Shown: in pieces, positions 26,901 to 34,800 of the stretch
How the letters are laid out: each line of letters opens with the position of its first letter
How positions within the stretch are numbered: the first letter of the stretch is position 1
Source of the DNA: Pomacea canaliculata
Lineage: Eukaryota > Mollusca > Gastropoda > Architaenioglossa > Ampullariidae
DNA: 64,000 bases
Reading direction: 5' to 3'
NCBI RefSeq assembly: GCF_003073045.1
Contig: NC_037598.1
Location: 10,826,486 to 10,890,485, forward strand
Notes under the pieces: model-generated
Seen by the model: the letters and a program-made list of their open reading frames with translations, nothing else
Databases searched by the model: none
Told to the model about the DNA's origin: nothing
Position numbers and translations under genes: made by a program

Positions 26901-29900
26901 CTGCTCAATGATGGAAAGAATGACAAACCTCACTGACAGATTGAATGCTAAAATGCTTTTGGTTAGGCTTTGACTTACTGATTCAAGTACCAGGTCACTG
27001 ACAGCCGGAAGTCCAGCAACAGCTTAGCGCCTGTCGCCAGTACAATGAAGGTTGGGTTTCCTTGGTTCAGCTCTCGTCTGGGCAGAATGTTCTTTCTCTG
27101 CATGTGGCATCTGTTTACAGGGCTGGCTGCCTTGCCATGATACAGCCTTAGTTGCTGGCTTGGCATAAAACACCAATCTCCTCCTCTCCTCCCCCCTCCC
27201 ACTGACAGTCACATTCCACAATTGCCTTAGCAGGAACAGGTGCTGATATGTGTTTTCCTGGAAGGATATATTGTTGTCTAGCACTGTGCCTAGATACCTA
27301 AAACTTTTCACCTATTCTGCCACTTTTATGAGGGCTTAAGTAAATGCCTGATACTGTCTTTTCATGTTTAAAGATTACCCATTTTCATGGAACTGAAGTT
27401 TAGTCCCAGGTTTTAGACCATATTATTTGTTTTAGGGGGCATCAAGATCTTCTAGACAACAAAACATCAGCAACTTTCCTAAATAAGTTTGCTGGCATGA
27501 GAAAAAGTCTATTCAGCCAAGCCTGCTACAAAGGCTTTCGCTTCAAGATGTACACTTTCCATCGCTCCACAGTTAACAAATTATCAAACAGGTGGGTTAT
27601 AGTAAGTTGACATAATTTGATGTTTGACAGTAGTTACACAGGTTGATGAGTAATGGAATAATGCATGTGGAGTTCTCTTGCAGTATTCAGATTCGCCTTT
27701 ATTGTTGCCAGATGGCATGACATGAAAGAAGAGACAGTACAGAGGAAAACCCAGGAGACAGCTGTTAGTGGTGGAGCTGAGGCAATAATTGCTCATTCAT
27801 TTCATCATGTAAAAAATAAACATCGCTCCGCCAAAAGTGAGGTACAAGCATTTTTGTAAGAATAATGGAAACAAATCTTTCTTTGTCAAGATATTTGTTA
27901 TCTGAACACATTTTTGCATTAGTTTGTTGATTGAAGATAGTAATATTACATGTAGAAATATCAGAATATACAAGAAATGTGACATCTTGTGTTGCCACAT
28001 TTGAATAGTTCCATTTTTTACTATGAAATTTGCATGTTCTAAATCTCTTTGTTATTGCCTCTCTTGAAAACTACTTGTGAAAAGATTTTAATTCCATGCA
28101 GGAAACAAAGAAAGAAACAGGAAAAGGGGACACCTGTTTATCACAGAATATGCCTGCCACATCCAAATCTCTGCCAGGTGTCATGTCAGCACCTATTAAT
28201 AATGTGATTGAAAGCCAAGCAGTGAGTCAGAAGAAACCTGGTTCTCTTTCCCATTTGTCCAGTATAGCTGAAAAAGCAGTGTTAGTTAGAGAAACTAACA
28301 CTTCTGCAGTTTCAGATGTAGTAGAGTTCCAATCTGAGGGTTTAATAGAGGTAGAGCCCTTTGGATGCAAAACACATCTTTCAGAGAAACGGAGTACACC
28401 AGAATGCTGGACATCCTTACATGTATCGCAGTTAGGACCCTCTCCACTAACATCTTTGGCAAACAAAATAGAACCCTCAGTTGCTCCAGCAATGTTTGAA
28501 AGAGGTCAGGCCTGCAAGATACCTCAGTCATTAGGATCACTGTCAGAAGAAGCATGTGAGATGCTTCCACCAGCTTTAAGCACATGCGGCAGACCAGAGA
28601 CTTGCTTCTCTGCTCTTGATGTCGAAAAGACCAATTGATAACAGGTATACAGGCAATTACATATAACTGCATTATCTATTAGCTGGTGCAACAGTTGTCT
28701 TGTGGTTAGTAGTATATCATTATTTCCTCATTGAATGCGTGAATTTTGGTGCTGTGCCCTTATCCATTTCTGTAGAGTTGTGTTACTTTACTTTTGTTTT
28801 GACCTTTTTATGAATAGCCATCACCAGAGAATATGTTTTGTATTCTGAAAGACCTTTGTCATTGTACACTTTGTTGATATTTTCATGTTGAAAATTATGT
28901 GGATAATCTAATAAACTAGTTTTTTAATTAGCTTTATGCAGAGAAATTGCCCACCCCTATTGTATGCTATCTGACAGATAAAATACAAGTACTGCAGTGT
29001 CCAACAAAATTACATGGATTTTTATGTCTACAATTTACTGATTATACTAATTTACTGTACACTTAATATAAGGCAATTTTATCTACGAGTTTCCTGAGAC
29101 CTGAAATCATTTTCAGGTTTGGAAGGTTGACTAGGCTATTTAGAGTATGGATGGTTTGAAAATGTCTGTGGTTTGACATACATTTGGTATTTTGTGGCTA
29201 CTTAATCCTTTGCATTACAGATTTTAAGGGAAGCAAGGAATCAAAAGGTGCTGCTGTTAGAATGTGGAAGCTGCATCGCTGGCCCATCATTTTCGTGCCA
29301 CAATATACTGGTTGGTTTACTTTATGTCACTGCTAGCATTTTGCATGAAATGCCTTTACTGCCTTCTTCTTACCATCTCCTTTCACTCTTCATCTTGAGT
29401 TGGTGAGTAACAGTCTTTATTTCTGGCCACAGAAGATTATTCACATTCATCCATGAATCAGTAGAGACTTTATGCTCTTATACATTCCCCAAACCCACCA
29501 CATCCTTTTGCAGAATGTAAATATTAAAGATTTTTTAATGGTGATAAAATTCTATGGAAATAGTCTTGCCTGTCCTCTGCAATAGAGGAGTTTGTTTCTT
29601 ACTGTTGTACAGTCATCTGAGAGTCTTCTTTTGTACTCAAAGACTCGATATTCTCAGAAATCGTGTTCATCTACATACCTGTTTATTCAAACAATTTTTT
29701 GCTGTATTTTCTACAGAAAATGAGAAAATATGGCTTTTTTATTTTTAATATCTAATATGATTTTGAGGATGGATACCCTTCTTTACGTCATCACTAGCTT
29801 CAACATGCAATTGCTATGATCCTTAGTTGTTGACACGGCATAAAACTCCAATAGCTTCTTTAAAAATTCCTCAAGGCAAATGAATGATGGATGAGATTAT

Positions 29901-31856
29901 ACATGGCAGTGATCAGTGACACATCTAGGGCCAATTGCTTATTTTACTTTGCCCTTAAGTCTATTCCAGCAGTTTTATCCAGAGTACACAACCCAATTTT
30001 ATAACTTTTCTTCCTAAAATCATTCTGTTTAAAAGTGCTGAAGCCATCAGAATGTTGTGATAGTAGCTCCTATGAAACAGTTAACATTTATAGTAGAACT
30101 GCTTAATAATTTGTTTACTTGTCAAATATTTCTGAATTTAACTTAACAACGGTGTATGGTCATTGTGGCAAGCACAGTAAGTACAGTGGGATGCAAACAC
30201 AGCAGAGTGTAAACAGATCACCACATGACTCAACAGGCCAAACTGACCACTGCCAAGAGAAAAGTACAATGATGAGACAACTTGACCACTCCCTGGGTGG
30301 AAGAAATCTTTTTTGCAAAAAATGCTGCACAATTATATACACAAGTTCATTATGTGTTAAAATTATAGTTTTGCAAATGAAAAATTTATTACAAAAAACA
30401 GTTGATCAATTAACATTCAAACCATCTCCAGCTACAATTAATTTTTCATTTTAGACTTAAACTTTGCTTTCTTTACTAGTCATTACAGTCCTTGTAATAA
30501 TATTACCAATATATGTTTATTAAAATCTAAACTGCTGAAAGAATTCATCAGTTTCATTTCATCACAGTCTTATGTGGTTTTGTAAACATTTAAGCTTAAT
30601 CTGATATACATTGTCATCATGTTTAAGCCTGTTTTAGTTAGTTTAAAACAGCCTCAAGAAGTTTAAAATTTAAAAAAGAAAACTGCTTTTAAAATTTGCT
30701 GAAATGCTCATACAGCACATCTATATGAGTTAAGAACTAATTTTGACAAAATGTAAAAATGTTTCTAATTTTAACAAATTTTGAAAAATGTTTCTAAATT
30801 TGCTTCTTCAGAATGATTCTAAGTTTTAGAAATGTGCAACTGGCTCACACAATATTTTTCCTCTCCACAACTTCATTTTGCCTTTGACTGATTTATAAAC
30901 ATCTGGAACAAACATTTTTATACCTGGATTTCAAATAGCCTTTGATTTTGGTTACAGAGATTGTGGCCCATTCTGACCTGAATTCCCAGCTGAAGTCAGA
31001 ATACTTTCCTCATCTTGATCCTCGTCGAGGCTTCCATCATCCAAAATTTGTGCCAGCCAGACATGCAGAATCTAAAAATAAAAAATGTGGAACAGTCAGA
31101 AAGAGGTCTACCTATGTACCCCAAACTATTCCTCTCATCTCAGACAGTAGGAAAAAACTCAGAGATCCCAGACATCAGCTCATCAAGGAAGGGGCCCCGA
31201 CTCCAGAAATAGATAAGAAAAAACAGTTGCGAAGACTGAAACCTGATTCAGCAGGGAAAGAGTTTACCTGTGATGCTTGGAGGTTGTTTAACAGGAAGAG
31301 TAGTGAAGACTTCACTTCAGATGTAAAGGAACACACGGCATCACATAATGAATTTGCATGGGCCAGGTTGTGGCCAAGATGTGGGATGGCTGATAAGGTG
31401 ATAGCAGACCAAGAAACAGTAAATGAGTCTCATGTTCCCTCAGCAACTGCAGCCATAAGAATAAGAGCTGGTGCTGCTGACTTCTACAACACAGCCAAGG
31501 AAAAGAGGCAAAAATATGATGAAAAGGTTAACAACAAGCAGTCTTGTAACATGTCTAACTTGGCCGCCATTTCTGTGAAACGAGCAAGACATGGGAGCAA
31601 GGCAGAAGATGAGTGTGTAGAAAAGAAGCTAAAGAGGGACTTGAACAGGGAGCTGCTTTATGACATTTTGTTTTTGGATACTATGCAAAATGTGCAAGAT
31701 TCCAGACAATCTCAAGTTAGGGCATCATCTGCTGTAAGTGATGGTTCCAGAAAATGCATGTCTGACAAAACACCCATTCTGAACATCAAATCAGATAATC
31801 AGTTTTATTTGTCCCAGGCTTTTACAAAAATTACTTATGCAGTAAAACATACCTGA
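6560..31856 (+). CDS. TASOR: TASOR/TASOR2-family protein (HUSH complex scaffold), about 22 exons
   Basis: Exons: 6560-6824, 8317-8465, 8818-8913, 9801-9873, 10128-10219, 11812-11946, 12453-12586, 13200-13366, 13642-13841, 14214-14286, 14723-14803, 15329-15560, 16198-16332, 17088-17144, 18326-19250, 22697-24639, 24784-25853, 27436-27591, 27691-27841, 28102-28644, 29221-29310 and 30958-31856. In vertebrates TASOR scaffolds HUSH with MPP8 and periphilin and silences L1 and other integrated DNA by H3K9 methylation. Family assignment rests on the N-terminal domain (residues about 89-315), which reads like DUF3715/pseudo-PARP, followed by a SPOC-like region (about 331-488). The rest is long, low-complexity and Ser/Lys-rich, about 2,550 residues in all, closer in length to TASOR2 (about 2,430) than TASOR (1,670). 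The start is ATGG after AAATAA. Oddities: single-base frame slips in exons 16 (two) and 19, and an unresolved exon 11-12 phase. If the exon 19 stop (28636-28638) is real, the protein ends there. Confidence 0.75.
6825..8316 (+). other. TASOR intron 1, nothing recognised
   Basis: AT-rich; a few open frames of 60-90 codons start at non-consensus sites and lack splice support. No repeat end or RNA gene seen. Confidence 0.5.
8317..12586 (+). CDS. TASOR: TASOR-like exons 2-7: pseudo-PARP (DUF3715) domain
   Basis: Six exons whose phases chain without conflict (1-0-0-1-0-0-2). Diagnostic stretches are PLESHEFQQEILPAL, QKRKEMRQNGYTEREM then SYAFLFVES (exons 2-3), KICKEGLRVGNVTTCTIGHP (exon 4), VQLCRFVDIIRPGPF and GRLLMFKIMK (exon 5), GRVKAVVENRTGTYLEP with HDSHVAK (exon 6), and IYLYEYGDLNVEPYPRHVLP (exon 7). 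This order matches the DUF3715 domain of TASOR and TASOR2, which has a PARP fold but, in the human protein, does not bind NAD+ and is needed for HUSH silencing. Length and position agree with human TASOR (about residues 106-332). This is the best-supported part of the gene. Confidence 0.85.
10276..11075 (-). pseudogene. Degenerate non-LTR retrotransposon (LINE) reverse transcriptase fragment
   Basis: Minus strand, inside TASOR intron 5 (10220-11811). Around 11040-10830 it reads FKYLGATLSKDGSSVSDIRI then MAKLDKIWYGHKIRFTTKYN and LYKSLVLLILLYG, the post-catalytic 'thumb' part of LINE reverse transcriptases. After frame breaks, 10617-10430 reads GQRKNWFMTVKDSTGCHVQD then VLTIAQKRKEWQ, the typical C-terminal end of the same ORF2 class. 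Several stops and frameshifts show it is long dead. The YxDD catalytic part is not present. Confidence 0.75.
11094..11118 (+). repeat. Repeat 3'-tail motif GCGCTATACAAATTGTTATT
   Basis: The same GCGCTnTACAAAT plus ATT-rich tail seen reversed at 4556-4590 and, diverged, at 22405-22438. It marks the 3' end of a plus-strand interspersed repeat whose body is not separable here. Confidence 0.4.
11281..11340. repeat. T-rich low-complexity tract
   Basis: Runs of T broken by single A or C, within TASOR intron 5; no splice acceptor role at this distance from the next exon. Confidence 0.6.
13200..14803 (+). CDS. TASOR: TASOR-like exons 8-11: SPOC-like region
   Basis: Exons 13200-13366, 13642-13841, 14214-14286 and 14723-14803. 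The region reads from EYVIWCGRLKVRDALDCQV through RYFGELTCLRKNGEVYWKG and IKPDMDTIMLMVPDCSLTY to HYPVMLHCIFLSRHSVKF, a strand-rich domain in the position where vertebrate TASOR has its SPOC domain. The start has a NAGNAG acceptor (CAGCAG), allowing one extra Ser. Exon 8 must end at the weak donor C|GTTTGT (13367), because the stronger-looking GTAAGT four bases later breaks the frame. The SPOC label is by position and texture, not alignment. Confidence 0.65.
14355..14405 (+). mobile_element. SINE 3'-tail fragment
   Basis: ATGATATAGCCTTAGTTG then TTGGCTTGGTGTAAAACAC matches the 3' parts of the copies at 26380-26555 and 27001-27180. Only the tail is present, in TASOR intron 10. Confidence 0.5.
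15329..17144 (+). CDS. TASOR: TASOR-like exons 12-14: Ser/Pro/Ala-rich linker
   Basis: Exons 15329-15560, 16198-16332 and 17088-17144, phases 0-1, 1-1 and 1-1. Content is disordered: SCPPSPLSVNTSAGLVPG and SLRRDSELTVW, then an acidic VDDNDELDVP, then SRRQPSSSQG. Exon 12 needs phase 0 at entry but exon 11 leaves phase 1, so a small exon between 14804 and 15328 or a different donor is required. The alternative frame of exon 12 stops after about 32 codons. Confidence 0.55.
17689..17858. mobile_element. Second non-autonomous hAT element, 170 bp
   Basis: Left end CAGTGGTGCCAAACCT; the right end, read in reverse complement, is CAGATGTGTCCAACCT, an imperfect terminal inverted repeat. Perfect 8-bp target duplication CCTTACAC at 17681-17688 and 17859-17866. 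Its termini differ from those of the copy at 1137-1317, so it is a different hAT subfamily. It sits in TASOR intron 14, followed by a T24 tract at 17870-17893. Confidence 0.8.
18326..19250 (+). CDS. TASOR: TASOR-like exon 15: large central exon
   Basis: 925 bases, 308 codons, acceptor TTTCACAG and donor AAAAG|GTAAGT. It starts ETGEHVAVPTLALNLHKLH and contains a probable short folded piece around GYDEGFLTSIPPAACVDYN and RLKEAFATQRQIQDG, then long Ser/Pro-rich sequence. IPEYKPTPVAPLYEPSPKRP near residue 190 of the exon holds a YKPxPVA motif that recurs in a later exon. It ends MKNFLNSVLERKPSIRPPLP. The single long open frame bounded by good splice sites makes the exon secure. Confidence 0.8.
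19350..19815 (+). mobile_element. GC-rich inserted segment, possibly a solo LTR
   Basis: A stretch clearly less AT-rich than the intron around it. It has a TATA-like TTATATG at 19566-19572 and AATAAA at 19746-19751, the order expected in an LTR (U3, TATA, R, poly-A signal). The edges show a weak inverted pair (GTTGTGGTGTGACAAC near 19374; TTGTCACCGACGCAAC near 19796). I could not find a matching target duplication, so the boundaries and class are uncertain. Confidence 0.35.
20550..20660 (+). pseudogene. CR1/L2-like reverse transcriptase remnant
   Basis: Plus strand, TASOR intron 15: KVQNSAAHFVLRSPKPATLL, then HHSLAPNLF. This matches the well-known 'VQNSAARLVxRxxKxxHITPxL' stretch near the C-terminus of CR1/L2-type LINE ORF2. 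Only about 35 residues are recognisable. Confidence 0.55.
20899..20945. repeat. Poly-T tract with GGTTGG start
   Basis: About 45 bases of near-pure T following GGGTTGGTTGG, in TASOR intron 15. Confidence 0.7.
22360..22440 (+). repeat. Diverged repeat tail with ATT microsatellite
   Basis: GTGTTGGTGGATTATG then GGAAAAGCACTATAAAAATG followed by TTCATTATTATTATT; a worn copy of the same tail class as at 11094 and 4556. Confidence 0.35.
22697..25853 (+). CDS. TASOR: TASOR-like exons 16-17: long low-complexity region with two frame slips
   Basis: The entry acceptor that keeps phase is the second AG (22695-22696, after ATACAGTCACTTC). The open frame is 22697 to about 23240, then a frame one base back to 24583, then another one base back to the donor GAA|GTGAGG at 24639. 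Splicing resumes at 24784 after TTCTTTTAG. The exon is 1943 bases and needs 1945 to meet the next phase, which fits two missing bases. The second slip lies at an AAAAGAAAA run (24544-24552). The second exon has Lys/His-rich tandem repeats (SKPHKVHSKYL, SKPHREHSKQP) and ends PDYKPKPVASFQLNYK. No known domain recognised; nuclear, disordered character. Confidence 0.6.
26380..26555 (+). mobile_element. tRNA-derived SINE, copy A
   Basis: A head with TTAGCACCTATCCCC and a degenerate Pol III B box (GGGATCAGATC) is followed by the body TGCTGTTCTTTCTC and ACAGGGCTGGCTGC, and the tail GATATAGCCTTAG with a worn AAACCAG end. It aligns by eye along its whole length with copy B at 27001-27180 and, for the head, with the minus-strand copy at 57215-57330. 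It lies in the TASOR intron before exon 27436. Confidence 0.65.
27001..27180 (+). mobile_element. tRNA-derived SINE, copy B
   Basis: The best-preserved copy: TTAGCGCCTGTCGCC (A-box side), GGTTCAGCTCTC (B box), ATGTTCTTTCTCTGC, TTACAGGGCTGGCTGCC and the tail GGCTTGGCATAAAACACC. This tail type is common in gastropod SINEs as I know them. It abuts a minus-strand reverse transcriptase fragment. Confidence 0.7.
27190..27420 (-). pseudogene. Reverse transcriptase fragment (non-LTR type)
   Basis: Minus strand: KSFRYLGTVLDNNISFQENT then QHLFLLRQLWNVTVSG, which matches the 'FKYLGtxxDxxLxFxxNT...fLRKLrxfxVS' stretch near the end of LINE ORF2 proteins. It is broken by stops upstream. A different subfamily from the fragment at 10.3-11.1 kb. 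Confidence 0.6.
27436..27841 (+). CDS. TASOR: TASOR-like exons 18-19 (27436-27591, 27691-27841): helical segment
   Basis: Read together: GHQDLLDNKTSATFLNKFAG, MRKSLFSQACYKGFRFKMYT, FHRSTVNKLSNRFAFIVARW, HDMKEETVQRKTQETAVSGG. This is the one segment of the C-terminal half that looks folded, with amphipathic helices and few Ser/Pro. The second exon again uses a second downstream AG (CAGTATTCAG|A) to keep phase 2. It could be one of the conserved C-terminal modules through which TASOR binds HUSH partners, but that is inference. Confidence 0.6.
28102..31856 (+). CDS. TASOR: TASOR-like C-terminal exons (28102-28644, 29221-29310, 30958-31856)
   Basis: The first exon is open for 178 codons and then meets TGA at 28636, eight bases before a good donor, CAG|GTATAC. 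One extra A in the run at 28624-28627 would give DVEKDQLIT, phase 1 at the donor and clean joining to exon 29221-29310 (FKGSKESKGAAVRMWKLHRW) and to 30958-31856. The last exon is open for 299 codons: Lys/Arg-rich, with YVPQTIPLISDSRKKLRDPR and a helical KKLKRDLNRELLYDILFLD. It ends at TGA 31854. Alternatively the stop at 28636 is real, with AATAAA at 28910-28915 as polyadenylation signal, and 29.2-31.9 kb belongs to another transcript. Confidence 0.5.
29805..29855 (+). mobile_element. SINE 3'-tail fragment
   Basis: GCTATGATCCTTAGTTGTTG then ACACGGCATAAAACTCC, a worn copy of the same SINE tail, within the TASOR 3' region. Confidence 0.4.
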
Positions 31857-34800
31857 AATTCAGAAAATAAGTTTTGGGTAGGATCCAGTAAGATGCAAAT
31901 AATAGATTGTCAGTTTTCTTTCAGATGCATCGTGATTACCCATTTCTGCAAAGTCCAGTAATCTGAAACCAAGCGAACATCTTGAAAACTTTAATGCAGA
32001 CACCTTCATCATTCTAGATTATAAATTGAATACATGAATGGCACAGTGCTGCTAGATCACATGGTAGGACACTCAAGAAGAAATATCCTTTTTCTTTTGC
32101 AATGAGATGGGCTGAATCCTGTGTAATTCCTGCTGCATTAGGTTGTCATCACCATAATACCATAAACATGAGGAAATCCAGATCTTGACAAGAGATGAGC
32201 CTTATTGCACATGATCAAGCTGGGGAGGGGGGTAAGAATCCAAGCAGATGGGTTATGTGCAAGGGTGAATGGGCAGGGGGCATGCCAGACATATTTGCAA
32301 TGACCATACTAAACTATGCATTCTAAGCAACAGTGGCAGGCTGTAATAAAAAAGGCAAGAATTGTTAATCTGGCTTCCACATTATTCGAAGGCACAGTAA
32401 CTTTGGTGATTCTGGAGCATGCGCTTTGAGGTCTGCTGCAGAAGAGGTCCTGACCGCATTGCTGTGTTAACATCAGTGTGTGCTTTTCATGCTTTCTTGT
32501 GGAAAGCACATTTTTCCAGGTGACTAGCAGTGATGACAGCAAGACACAGAATTTCTTTGTGTCTGCTGTTTATTTATTGTCATATTTAAAAAGAAACCAC
32601 TTCTGATCACATTAGAAACTTGCCATCTCACCATCCTTGACTGCTAAAGAAAGCAATCATGTTGCGATCCATTATTTGTTGAGCTAACAATGTGTACGGC
32701 ATGAAGGTTTTGTAGATATTGTAAACAAGATCTGCATGTGATTTTCTGGTGAATGTTTTGAGATTCATCATGATTTGTGTGCCTATTGAACAAATGAGTA
32801 TGCAGCAGTTTTCTTTTATCATTTGTCCCTTTTGTTGTGAAGTGCTACTTGAGAGAACAGCCAGTTTGTCATAAAAATAAGTAACACATGGGATCTATAG
32901 CCTTGTATTCATTGTTTGATGTCCTCAAAAACGAGTGACAGCTATTTGTGATTCTGACTTTGATCATGAGTACAAAATTTCATAAGCTGTTCTGAACACA
33001 GCTTGCTTTGTGCCTGGTTTCTTGAATGAATAATGGATGGTGCTTATCAGCAGGGATGTGCTTTCTGTAGAGATTCCCAATTATAAACTTCATTTTTCTT
33101 TTCTTAGAGTTTTTGTTTTCCATCGTCAGTTGCCTGTTTCAAAAGAAATCAAGTTGACTGGAATATAACCAGAACCTAGGTTCAGGCATTGCCTATCTCC
33201 TCTGCCAAGTTGATTTGTGTTGCAGAGCTTACAATTCAAGTTAAACCACAGCCTTTGCTTCCTGTCCCTGTTTTTTAATAGACCATGATTCTGACTTTAG
33301 TAACATACAGAAGGACAGAGATCATATTCTTGATCAGATATATCTTATATATCAGAGATATCTTATCGTGCCTATTTGAACATTCAGTTCATTCCCATGT
33401 CTGACCATTAAGCGCTAAGGGAAACATCATTTGACCAACCTAAACCAAGCCACTGTCCATCAGCTTAGCTGTACATTAGCTGCAAGCTGCCAAAACTTGA
33501 ATAACAGGTGTGATAGCACTGCATACTACATGTACTAATGCTGTGAAAGATCAACAAACTGTTCTGAAAACATATCAAACCTTTGAAGAAGCTGTAGCTA
33601 TTTATCAAACATTAGAGCAGGATATTTATAAAGAGGATCATAATTGTTTAGATTGTACATTTTTAAAATATAGCTCGAAAGATATTACAAAGGTGTTTGT
33701 GTAAAAAGCTGAACAAGATCATCAGTGTAAGATGATCCCATTTATAAATATCCTGTTCACTAGTGTAATATTTTAAGGAGCATGCTTGCAATTGCAGGAA
33801 TAGCACAAAGTAACCTATGTGTGTCTCAATTATTGATAAATCTGTTTAAAACTTAGGATATTATTACAGCAGCTTTTGTTCCTATAATTTAATGTGGATC
33901 CCTGCAAAAGATGACCATATGCATTGAATAAGAGGATAATGACTAAAGAGGAAAAAACTGTTTTTTTCTTACCTTGAAATGTGCAACTTCATAACTGTTG
34001 ACCAAACCATCGATATTGCATGAAAAACCTTACATTTTTAAACTACTAGGTTCTAAGTTTCTTTGTGGGTAAATTAGTGTTCTTTTTCTATTTTTCTTGG
34101 GCTCCAAAGTTTGTGTTATCAAAAGCCTGATATTGAAACAATGGGCCACGTTTGTATACATTGTATATAGTTCTTCAGATATGCCAATTCTGAACTGTAG
34201 CAGTCTTTCTAAATCAAAAGTCTTACCAGATCATCCTATTAGTCTTCTCATATTTTAAATTAATTGAAAAGAAGTGGACTGTATGTTAATAACATTTGAA
34301 GTTTGTTATGTGGACTGTATGTTTGAAATTTGTGATGTGGCATTTGCACTAATTCTGGTGGGGGTTTTTTTCCTTTAAAAAAAAAAATCTTTAATTATCT
34401 CTTATGGAGGTGATGACATTGCTGGCTGTGTAGCCTTTAAGCTGATCTGGACAAGGGTTGGGGAGACAACAGCAGCTGGATGACTGAAGCCTGTGTCTTT
34501 CTGACTGAGGCTGACTTCGCCTGGTGAGGACAATATCTTTTTTTGACCTGGCAAGTTTCTTGGCAGTCTTGTTAAAAACAAAAACATGTGATGTGTATAT
34601 GCTTGTATTGTACTGATTTTGGGAGGCTTTAACATCTGTTGAAATTTTATTTTCTGTGAGAAAGTGATGGTAAAACAAAAGACCTATTGGAGCTGTGATC
34701 ACAGTGCACTGGTAAGTGCACTTAGACTGTACAGAACAAATCATAGTGGCATGTGGGAAATGTAAGAAGAAATGCTCATGAACAGTTGTACCTTGGTTTA

